Of a DNA stretch of 32,389 nt, positions 26,154 to 32,389 are shown piece after piece; position 1 is the first letter of the stretch, and every line of letters begins with the position of its first letter. A program made the position numbers and the translations under genes. Source of the DNA: an uncultured Verrucomicrobia subdivision 3 bacterium. GTDB lineage: Bacteria; Verrucomicrobiota; Verrucomicrobiae; Limisphaerales; UBA11358. A model generated the notes under the pieces. That model made no database searches, was not told where the DNA came from, and worked only from the letters and a program-made list of their open reading frames with translations. The stretch lies in contig CAIXPZ010000140.1 in assembly GCA_903921455.1 (NCBI GenBank), positions 1-32,389 of the forward strand, written 5' to 3'.

Positions 26154-27881
26154 ATGAAAATAATCGCAAACCTCCTCCTCGTTTCCATAATGCCTTTTTT
26201 CCATCCATCCGCTCGCGCGGAAGGTGGATTAAAGACACCGCCTCAGGTCTGGGCCGATTACGATCCAAACAAGGGAGATTTTAAGCAGGAAATTGTCAAG
26301 GAGGAGACCAAGGATGGAAACTATTATCGGGAGTCCTACATCAGCGCCTTTGTGCTGGGTGAAGAGGTTCGCATTTACTGTCTTTATAAGGTCAAGGCGG
26401 GCGCCCGGAACGCGCCCGGCCTTTTGAATGTCCACGGCTGGATGGGTGCACCCAGCATTGACAACGATTATGTGGCGGATGGCTGGGCGGTCATGTCGTA
26501 TGACTATTGCGGGACCAATGGGACGCGGGTCCACTACACAAAATACCCGGAAAAATTGCGCCATGGCGAAATGTGCGGCGGGAAAATCGTCAACTCGTCT
26601 TTTCCAGATCGGACCTCCATAACCGATCCCAAACAGACTTCCGACTACCTCTGGTATGCCATGGAGTCCCGTGTGCTCAGTTATCTTGAGCAGCAGAAAG
26701 AAGTAGACAAAACTAGGCTCGGAGCCAAGGGCTATTCCTACGGGGGAACCCTCATGTGGTTTCTGGGGATGGATCCGCGAATCAAGGCCATCGTCGCTTA
26801 CTTTGGCATCGGTTGGACGGAGTATTACCGAAACAAGATGGTTATGATGTATAACGTTCCGTATGTCGAACCAGAGAAATCATCAGGCGAACAAATTTAC
26901 CTTGCCGGCGTCGCCCCCCAAGCCTGTGTTCCCTACATCAATGCCCCCACCCTGTTTCTCAATGGATCCAACGATCATCACGGCTGCGAAGAGCGCGGTT
27001 TGGAAAGCTTCAAAATGTTTAAGCCGGGAGTTCCCTGGGCTTTTGCCGTCCAGGTGCGGGGCCATCATGATACCGACAAGATCGGCCAGGACTGCAAGAT
27101 GTGGCTCGAAAAATATGTCCTCGGCAAAGAGGTGTTCTGGCCGGCGCATCCGAAATCGGAAATCAAACTCGCCGGGGACGGCGTTCCAGAACTCGTGGTG
27201 ACACCCGCGGCTCCGGAAAGGGTGAAAAAAGTTGAAATCTACTATGCGCTTAAGAACCCCGTGTGGATCTCTCGCGCCTGGCGTGATACCCAACCCGTGA
27301 GGAAAGGCAATACCTGGGTGTCCACCTTGCCGGTCTTGAATGTGGAGGACTATGTCTTTGCCTATGCGAATGTGATTTACGATACCACCGTGGTTCTTTC
27401 CACCGACTTCAATGCGGCAATTCCCTCCAAGCTCGGCAACGCCAAGGCTACAGACAAGACCTCGGATGTACTTTATACGGGCGATGGCGGACTGGGAGTC
27501 TGGAGCAATGTGGCTGAAGTCGAGGGTGCTGGCGGCATTAAAGGGTTCCGCTGCACTAAGAATAGCGCAGGTTTTGGCACCGACCAGATGAGTGATCCGA
27601 AGTGGAAGGCTCCCGCGAATGGAGCGCTGGGATTCAAGTTCTACTGCACCGAGCCACAGACTTTGATTTTCTCGGCAGACGATTATTCGGGTGAGATTGA
27701 AATCACCGCTTCGGACAATTGGCAGGAGATGGTGATTCCCAAAGAAAAGTTGTTCAGCAAGTTCAATCAAAAAGTGTCTCTGCCGGATTGGGGAAAAGTG
27801 GCCAGCATTCATTTCCAGCCCAAGGAAGGTTCAGATATCACCAAGATTTTGTTTGCCCGGTTCAAATGGGTGCTAAAATGA
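26154..27881 (+). CDS. Secreted alpha/beta-hydrolase with C-terminal jelly-roll
   Basis: The product is 575 residues with a signal peptide (IIANLLLVSIMPFFHPSARA). The hydrolase domain (about 25-330) shows NVHGWMG, the nucleophile Ser195 in GAKGYSYGG, a probable acid in NGSNDHHG and a probable His in VRGHHDTD. Its entry motif WADYDPNKG matches WAGYDPAKE of the preceding hydrolase, so the two are paralogues. The nucleophile elbow GYSYG differs from the GHSMG of its neighbour, which suggests a different ester. A Fn3-like segment and a C-terminal beta-sandwich (about 440-575, ending in a strand ARFKWVLK) may bind sugars. The sulfatase starts 9 bp after its stop, so the two are co-transcribed. Candidate operator O4 is upstream. 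Confidence 0.72.
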   Translation: MKIIANLLLVSIMPFFHPSARAEGGLKTPPQVWADYDPNKGDFKQEIVKEETKDGNYYRESYISAFVLGEEVRIYCLYKVKAGARNAPGLLNVHGWMGAPSIDNDYVADGWAVMSYDYCGTNGTRVHYTKYPEKLRHGEMCGGKIVNSSFPDRTSITDPKQTSDYLWYAMESRVLSYLEQQKEVDKTRLGAKGYSYGGTLMWFLGMDPRIKAIVAYFGIGWTEYYRNKMVMMYNVPYVEPEKSSGEQIYLAGVAPQACVPYINAPTLFLNGSNDHHGCEERGLESFKMFKPGVPWAFAVQVRGHHDTDKIGQDCKMWLEKYVLGKEVFWPAHPKSEIKLAGDGVPELVVTPAAPERVKKVEIYYALKNPVWISRAWRDTQPVRKGNTWVSTLPVLNVEDYVFAYANVIYDTTVVLSTDFNAAIPSKLGNAKATDKTSDVLYTGDGGLGVWSNVAEVEGAGGIKGFRCTKNSAGFGTDQMSDPKWKAPANGALGFKFYCTEPQTLIFSADDYSGEIEITASDNWQEMVIPKEKLFSKFNQKVSLPDWGKVASIHFQPKEGSDITKILFARFKWVLK

Positions 27882-27890
27882 ACCACCTTT

Positions 27891-29357
27891 ATGAAGCTGC
27901 TGATTCCGCTCGTCGCCTGCCTGCTTGCTCCGGCAGCCATCCTGAACGCCGCGGAAACCAAGCCAGCCAGACCCAACTTCATTGTCATTCTCACCGACGA
28001 TCAGGGTTATGGGGATTTCTCCTGCAACGGCAATCCGATTCTGAAGACGCCGCAGATGGATCGGGTGCACGATGAGGGCGTCCGCTTTACGGACTTTCAC
28101 GTGAGCCCGACCTGCTCGCCCACGCGCAGTGCGTTACTGTCGGGCCGGCATGAGTTCAAGAACGGCGTCACTCACACAATTCTCGAACGCGAGCGTATGA
28201 GTTTGGCTGCGGTGACGCTCGCGCAGGTGCTACAGTCCGCCGGCTATGCCACCGGTATCTTTGGCAAATGGCATCTCGGCGACGAAGACGCCTATCAACC
28301 CGATCGGCGAGGCTTCGATGAAGTGTTCATCCATGGCGGCGGCGGGATTGGACAAACCTACCCGGGCAGTTGCGGCGATGTGCCGGACAACAAGTATTAT
28401 GACCCGGTGATCAAACATAATGGCCGGTTTGAAAAGACGAGCGGCTTTTGCACGGACATCTTCACGGCGCAAGCGATGAGGTGGATTGCGTCGGTGAAAG
28501 GCACCAATCCGTTCTTTTGTTACATCCCTTTCAATGCGGCGCACGAACCGGTCTCCTGTCCGCCAAAATTCAAGGAACCTTATGTGGGGAAGGTGCCGGA
28601 CAAGGTGGCCACATTCTACGGCATGCTTGCCAACATTGATGAAAACGTCGGGCATCTCATGGCTGGACTGAAGCAATGGGGGCTCGATACGAATACACTG
28701 GTCGTCCTCATGAACGACAACGGCGGTTACGCCCCGGCTTGCAAGATTTACAATGCCGGAATGAAAGGTTCGAAAGCCACGGCGTGGGAAGGCGGCACGA
28801 GGGCTGTCTCATTCTGGCGCTGGCCCGGCAATCTGAAGCCGGCCACAGTGTCGCAACTCACGTCGGCCGTTGATCTGTTCCCGACGTTCGCTGAACTAGC
28901 CGGTGCGACGCTAGAAGGCACGGTGAAAGCCCAGGTTGAAGGGCGCAGCCTGATGCCGCTGTTGAGGAATCCTCAAAGCCCTTGGGCCGACCGGAATCTC
29001 GTCACACATGTGGGGCGTTGGGGTGGGATGTCTCCTGGCGCCCCGCCCGAAAAGTATATCAAAGAAAATTGCGGCGTTCGTAACAGCCGCTTCAGCCTAG
29101 TGCGCGGCGCGACGGATTGGCAGTTGTTTGATCTGGAGACCGATCCCGGTCAGACTAATGATATTGCCGTGCGGCAGCCCGATGTGGTCAAACAATTGTC
29201 CGCGGCATACGATCAGTGGTGGATAGAAGTCCTGCCGAATCTGGTGAATGAAGACGCCTACAAAACCGCTCCCAAAGTCAATCCCTTCAAGGATGAGTAT
29301 TGGATACAATCGGGAGTCGGCTTAACGCCCAGAACCAATCCCGAAAAATCCGAATGA
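27891..29357 (+). CDS. Secreted type I (formylglycine) sulfatase
   Basis: The product is 488 residues with a signal peptide (MKLLIPLVACLLAPAAILNA). Family S1 hallmarks: metal-binding FIVILTDDQGYGD, the C-X-P-X-R maturation motif with Cys75 in PTCSPTRSALLSGRH, GKWHLG, and the second metal-binding region NDNGGY. The Cys must be converted to formylglycine by a maturase; none is encoded in this window. The length is typical of the family. It probably removes sulfate from a glycan, jointly with the ester hydrolases and exo-glycosidases of the locus. It is co-transcribed with the hydrolase before it and is the last gene of the carbohydrate region. The subfamily and sulfate position cannot be read by eye. 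Confidence 0.92.
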   Translation: MKLLIPLVACLLAPAAILNAAETKPARPNFIVILTDDQGYGDFSCNGNPILKTPQMDRVHDEGVRFTDFHVSPTCSPTRSALLSGRHEFKNGVTHTILERERMSLAAVTLAQVLQSAGYATGIFGKWHLGDEDAYQPDRRGFDEVFIHGGGGIGQTYPGSCGDVPDNKYYDPVIKHNGRFEKTSGFCTDIFTAQAMRWIASVKGTNPFFCYIPFNAAHEPVSCPPKFKEPYVGKVPDKVATFYGMLANIDENVGHLMAGLKQWGLDTNTLVVLMNDNGGYAPACKIYNAGMKGSKATAWEGGTRAVSFWRWPGNLKPATVSQLTSAVDLFPTFAELAGATLEGTVKAQVEGRSLMPLLRNPQSPWADRNLVTHVGRWGGMSPGAPPEKYIKENCGVRNSRFSLVRGATDWQLFDLETDPGQTNDIAVRQPDVVKQLSAAYDQWWIEVLPNLVNEDAYKTAPKVNPFKDEYWIQSGVGLTPRTNPEKSE

Positions 29358-29407
29358 AGGAAATTGCACGGGCCTCTCATCCCAATATTTTCTCCTTCGG
29401 ATTTTCG

Positions 29408-29426
29408 GCCGGGTTGGGTAGCCGGC
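29408..29426. terminator. Weak hairpin between convergent sulfatase and integrase genes
   Basis: GCCGG (29408-29412) and CCGGC (29422-29426) form a 5-bp stem followed by GGTTTAATTT on the plus strand. The position in a 90-bp convergent gap suits a terminator, but the stem is short and the T-tract poor. Confidence 0.3.
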
Positions 29427-29447
29427 AGGTTTAATTTGATCTGCCAT

Positions 29448-30491
29448 TCACCCACCGCATTGCACATGCCCAGTGCCATCCGTGGCCTTGAGTTCATATT
29501 CTTCCAGCGACGGTAGTTTCATCAGGGCCCGCTTGGCGTAGGCGCGATGCACGGCCTTGCTATTGTGCCCCAGCGCTTCCTGGGCGAATCGTTCGGGATA
29601 GCCGACGGTTTTGGCCCGCTCAGCCCACGCATAGCGGAAGCTGTGCAACGTCACGCCTTTGATCCCGAGTTGGCGGCAGCGCGATCTAAACTCCGTGGCG
29701 CGGTCGCCGGCGCGCACGCGGGACAGATACGGGAACAGCGGACCTTCGCTCGGCAGGTCTTTGAATAGGTTTAATGCTTCCGTACCCAGGTGGATGATCA
29801 CCGGCACGCCGGTTTTCTTCCGCGTGTAGCTCACCGCGCCGTTCTGCCAGTCCACATCCTCGCCTTTCAAACTAGCAATGTCGCCTTGGCTGGCGCCCAG
29901 GTGCCAGCACAATTGGTAGAGTCGCTTCCGCTCGGGATTCACTTCGGCGGCGACGATCTTCTGGTGTTCCTCCAAGGTGACGGAGCGTTTCTCTTTGAAT
30001 TTTACGGCGGGCCATTGGCGTTTGGGGATGAGTGGATAAGGCAGCCAATTCATGTCCACGCAGAAGTTATGCAGCCGGCGCAGAAAGACATTGGTCGAAA
30101 CGGTGCCCGCCTGCATCGCCTTCAACAGCAGCTCGCCCTGGGTCTCGATGATGACGCGCGGGAGCACGAGTGCCAGCGCTTTGTCCTTGGCGACGGTCCG
30201 CCAGCGTTGCTGGTTGGCGCCCTGTTTGGTGCCGGTCAGGCTCTCCAGCGCCTGCTGCCAGGTGCGGGTGGCGATGCCGTTGTCGGTGCCGGCGAGGTAG
30301 GCCTTGGCGATCTGGAGATTCAGGATGGGCTGGCGGACGGAGTTGTTTCTGGCTTCTACGATCTGCTCGGCCTCGTCGCGATTGCTGGTTTTGAGGCTGG
30401 TGCGTTTGCCGGTGGTTTTGTCCACGCAGTAGAACATTCCGCCACGGATGCCACGGGAAGTGAGACGGTATCGGTGATTCATGTTATTCAT
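29448..30491 (-). CDS. Tyrosine recombinase / integrase
   Basis: The product is 347 residues from ATG 30491; an in-frame TTG at 30518 would add nine residues. The N-terminal part (to about 165) is the arm- and core-binding region. The catalytic domain shows LHSFRYAWAERA (His-X2-Arg box), ALGHNSKAV and the nucleophile Tyr in HRAYAKRA. The first catalytic Arg, normally in TGLRxxE, lies in LGASQGDIASL here and appears replaced by Ser. The enzyme would cut and join DNA at attachment sites. It faces away from a tRNA 3'-end fragment 165 bp upstream, which is a typical integrase/att arrangement. It is oriented against the sulfatase. It is probably the integrase of the island that ends here. Confidence 0.85.
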   Translation of the reverse strand: MNNMNHRYRLTSRGIRGGMFYCVDKTTGKRTSLKTSNRDEAEQIVEARNNSVRQPILNLQIAKAYLAGTDNGIATRTWQQALESLTGTKQGANQQRWRTVAKDKALALVLPRVIIETQGELLLKAMQAGTVSTNVFLRRLHNFCVDMNWLPYPLIPKRQWPAVKFKEKRSVTLEEHQKIVAAEVNPERKRLYQLCWHLGASQGDIASLKGEDVDWQNGAVSYTRKKTGVPVIIHLGTEALNLFKDLPSEGPLFPYLSRVRAGDRATEFRSRCRQLGIKGVTLHSFRYAWAERAKTVGYPERFAQEALGHNSKAVHRAYAKRALMKLPSLEEYELKATDGTGHVQCGG

Positions 30492-30587
30492 CGCAACCGC
30501 GAGAATAATCGAGACCAATTCCGAGGACTGAGCGAGTAAAGCCCGGTTAAAGCCGGTTACGCGCAGTTCTGACGGAGTAGGAAAACC

Positions 30588-30617
30588 GGTGTCCGTTTTG
30601 GTGTCCGTTTGGACACC
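30588..30617. repeat. Left tandem 12-mer with inverted half
   Basis: GGTGTCCGTTTT (30588-30599) is followed directly by GGTGTCCGTTT (30600-30610) and its inverse GGACACC (30611-30617). The inverted pair could form a 7-bp hairpin with a GTTT loop. Possible integrase arm sites, by position. Confidence 0.6.
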
Positions 30618-30655
30618 CTAGCTCCCTAATTCATTGCTGCACACGCAGTTAGGAC

Positions 30656-30676
30656 TGGAGGCGGGAGTCGGAATCG
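30656..30676 (-). other. tRNA 3'-end fragment, probable attachment core
   Basis: Read on the minus strand this is CGATT-CCGAC-TCCCGCC-TCCA. That fits, in order, the end of a T-loop, the 3' half of a T-stem, the 3' half of an acceptor stem, and a discriminator with CCA. The sequence on the 5' side does not continue as a tRNA (no matching GTCGG stem half, anticodon arm or GGCGGGA start), so only the tail is present. Integrases of this type commonly use tRNA 3' ends as sites. Confidence 0.45.
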
Positions 30677-30742
30677 CACAGGGTAGGCGTCGATTTCAGG
30701 GCTATTTTACCTGATTTTACAAGGGTTTCAACCACTTTGTGA

Positions 30743-30799
30743 CCACCCTATTCCACCCTGTTTTCACCCTATTCTGTTAGCCATTTTGTTAGCCATTTT
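30743..30799. repeat. Right phased CACCCT repeats and tandem 12-mer
   Basis: CCACCCT (30743-30749), CCACCCT (30753-30759) and TCACCCT (30764-30770) are spaced by about one helical turn. GTTAGCCATTTT follows twice (30776-30787 and 30788-30799). The tandem unit shares 8 of 12 positions with the left unit GGTGTCCGTTTT. Possible integrase arm sites. Confidence 0.55.
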
Positions 30800-30895
30800 T
30801 CGCTACGCCGGAACTAATTCCCACGGCTGGTCGGACCGGACGAAAATCCGCAGGGACAATTTTCGGATGAGCGGCATGGACTGGGGCGTGTGATC

Positions 30896-32389
30896 TCAGT
30901 GTAATGAAAACCCGGCCGCAGTATCGAAGAGGACGACGCGCAGATGGTTTTCTTGAAACACCACCGTTTCCGACCAGTGCTGTGACCAATCATCCGGCTT
31001 GCCGCTGTCGTTTAGCTCAACCTGCACCACATGCGATCCTGACGCGATCGGGAGCCGCACCACAGCGATGCTTGGACCGTCCTTTGAAAGACCTTTGGCC
31101 TGATAAGACTGGTCATGCACGGTCTGACCGTCCACTTGCACCCGCAGGCGCACGGGCACGCGTTCACGGGCCACGTTGAACTGGGCGCGCATCTGCGGCT
31201 GTCTGGCATCAAGCTCCTCTTTCGTCAATTTACGTGGAGCGACAATGTTTCCATGGTGGTTGAAGGACACGACCAGTTCCGGCTCTGGTGAATGTGGCGT
31301 GTGATACGGCAAGGTGCTGACAAGCCAGGTCGCAGTTCCGAGTCCAAGCACAAGTCCCAGCGCGGCGAGAATGGGCAACGTCCGCTGCCGGAGCTTCGGC
31401 GAACTGGGAGCGGTTGGATTGGCCCGGAAATCTTCCGCGATTCTTGTCAGTTCCGCACGACGCGTGCGATCCAGATGGACGAGACGGATGCGAGACGCAT
31501 CCGCTTTTTTAGGATCGAAGGACGGCGGGCGCTGGCCGATGAGCCGCTGCTCGAACCACTGGCAACCATCGCGCGCCACCGGATCAGTAGTGCCGCAGGC
31601 GATGACCAAAATTCCTTCGGCCCCGCGCTCCAATGGACGTTCCAACATCACTGCGCTCACCCAGCCGATGCACGCAACGCGTTCAATTCGATAGCCAGGA
31701 AGGTTGGGCGACGTTCCATCGGCATGAATGGACAGGAACGTCGCGGCGGATTCGTCACAGCAGTAGGCGATGAAAGGCTTTTCACCGCGCGCTTTCGCGG
31801 CGTCAATCCAGGCGTTGAGCGATTGCTCGACCGTACGACTTTCCAGCACGGGCATGTTGATGGCCTGCGAATCGCACGCGCCCACGCATACACCGCAGCC
31901 AACGCACAGTTCGACGTTGACGCTCGATTGAATTTCAAATTTTCCCCCGTCCTCGCGCGGAATCATGGTGATGGCATTGAACGGGCAATCCTTGGAACAC
32001 AGCGTGCAACCGAAGCAGCGTGCGAGGTCCACGGTGGCTGTCCATTCAGGCGACTGACGGCGTTTGGCCATCCACCATGGCACGGTAAGCGTGGCCAAAC
32101 CGGTGAAGAGAAATAAGGCCCATAATGCACCGCCGCCGAGCCGGTCGGTTAATTCCAGCGGCCACAAATACCACCAGTCCATCGTGAACTTCTGCACCTT
32201 GACGGTCATTTCGGCCGGAACGGCACTGATGGCCGGGAGTAAGGCGGACAGCAACGCGAGCGAGCCGACGATCCACCACGTCATAGCGCGGTTGGTGAGC
32301 AGGCGCGCACGGTTCACGCGCATCAGGTGCATCCACAGGCCAATGCCCACGGCCAGCGGCAGCAACATGTGCGCAAAGAAAATCAGAAA
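30896..32389 (-). CDS. Cytochrome b-like / 4Fe-4S / FlpD fusion protein (N-terminus outside window)
   Basis: The frame is open to the right edge, so the start lies beyond 32389; the first visible residues FLIFFAHMLLPLAVGIGLW continue a membrane helix. Three membrane segments (two more being WWIVGSLALLSALLPAI and GGALWALFLFTGLATLTV) look like the C-terminal part of a cytochrome b-type membrane domain. Two 4Fe-4S motifs follow (CFGCTLCSKDCP and CVGCGVCVGACD), then a FlpD/MvhD-type domain (AYCCDESAATF, RVACIGWVSAVML, VIACGTTDPVARDGC). Another membrane helix (LPILAALGLVLGLGTATWLV) and a ~110-residue extracytoplasmic beta domain end the protein. It probably moves electrons between a soluble Fe-S partner and quinones; the partner is unknown. 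It is unrelated to the sugar locus and reads as ordinary chromosome. Confidence 0.75.
   Translation of the reverse strand, partial: FLIFFAHMLLPLAVGIGLWMHLMRVNRARLLTNRAMTWWIVGSLALLSALLPAISAVPAEMTVKVQKFTMDWWYLWPLELTDRLGGGALWALFLFTGLATLTVPWWMAKRRQSPEWTATVDLARCFGCTLCSKDCPFNAITMIPREDGGKFEIQSSVNVELCVGCGVCVGACDSQAINMPVLESRTVEQSLNAWIDAAKARGEKPFIAYCCDESAATFLSIHADGTSPNLPGYRIERVACIGWVSAVMLERPLERGAEGILVIACGTTDPVARDGCQWFEQRLIGQRPPSFDPKKADASRIRLVHLDRTRRAELTRIAEDFRANPTAPSSPKLRQRTLPILAALGLVLGLGTATWLVSTLPYHTPHSPEPELVVSFNHHGNIVAPRKLTKEELDARQPQMRAQFNVARERVPVRLRVQVDGQTVHDQSYQAKGLSKDGPSIAVVRLPIASGSHVVQVELNDSGKPDDWSQHWSETVVFQENHLRVVLFDTAAGFSLH

Larger units (their letters stand above)
30519..30895. other. Non-coding att-like region
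   Basis: This 377-bp gap between the integrase and the cytochrome b-type gene contains no convincing gene. It is built from short repeats around a tRNA 3'-end fragment (30656-30676). On the left there are tandem GGTGTCCGTTTT units (30588-30610) closed by GGACACC (30611-30617), and CCGGTTA twice 10 bp apart (30543 and 30553). On the right there are three CACCCT units 10-11 bp apart (30743-30770) and GTTAGCCATTTT twice in tandem (30776-30799). This resembles arm sites flanking a recombination core. Confidence 0.5.

Noticed and set aside
26883..27812. Long open frame on the minus strand opposite the second hydrolase (309 codons)
   Set aside because: It is antisense to a well-supported gene, has no domain pattern and follows the codon bias of the plus-strand gene.
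29790..30539. 249-codon plus-strand open frame opposite the integrase
   Set aside because: The minus strand encodes a clear tyrosine recombinase with catalytic motifs; the plus-strand frame shows none.
30656..30800. A complete tRNA gene at the att-like site
   Set aside because: Only the T-loop end, T-stem 3' half and acceptor 3' half are present. The expected 5' partners, D-arm and anticodon arm are missing in the following 120 bp.
1..32389. CRISPR array, rRNA, insertion-sequence transposase
   Set aside because: No regularly spaced direct repeats with unique spacers, no rRNA-like sequence and no transposase motifs were seen on either strand.

Overview
The window most likely comes from a Verrucomicrobiota chromosome (Pedosphaera/Limisphaerales-like). 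The signs are very large secreted proteins built from autotransporter-associated beta-strand repeats (PATR), a prepilin-like protein ending in an H-X9-DG motif, many secreted sugar-processing enzymes, almost no Shine-Dalgarno sequences, and no SusC/SusD pair. This placement is inference from gene style; no marker gene is present.

Layout. Positions 1-1814 hold the end of a phage-type gene string (a partial protein, a DnaT-like head-region protein, a membrane lipoprotein and a small HTH-like protein). Positions 2059-29357 form a carbohydrate-utilisation locus. It opens with a 1238-residue surface repeat protein (minus strand), a periplasmic-propeller sensor kinase with its NarL-type response regulator (plus), and a 1984-residue repeat/enzyme fusion (minus). 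A plus-strand operon follows: GH36 alpha-galactosidase, prepilin-like protein, small lipoprotein, GH29 alpha-L-fucosidase and a large enzyme of unrecognised family. Two further plus-strand units carry an alpha/beta-hydrolase, then a second alpha/beta-hydrolase with a type I sulfatase. Positions 29448-30800 hold a tyrosine recombinase and an attachment-site-like region with a tRNA 3'-end fragment. From 30896 to the right edge lies a cytochrome b/ferredoxin/FlpD fusion that looks like ordinary respiratory DNA.

How it fits together. The enzymes would remove alpha-galactose, alpha-fucose, ester groups and sulfate, so a branched, sulfated and acylated galacto-fucan type glycan is a reasonable guess at the substrate. 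The sensor propeller would detect glycan fragments in the periplasm and phosphorylate the response regulator. A previously unremarked dyad, with half-site close to CTATTAGGCA, occurs once in each of the four main regulatory gaps (about 5842, 15926, 24077, 26113). At the three clearest downstream genes its centre is 40-45 bp before the start codon, as expected for an activator site next to near-leaderless promoters. It is a good candidate for the response regulator's operator.

The two most novel items are this candidate regulon and a pair of homologous large enzymes (central part of the 1984-residue protein, and the 979-residue protein at 21108-24047) that match no glycoside hydrolase family I can name.
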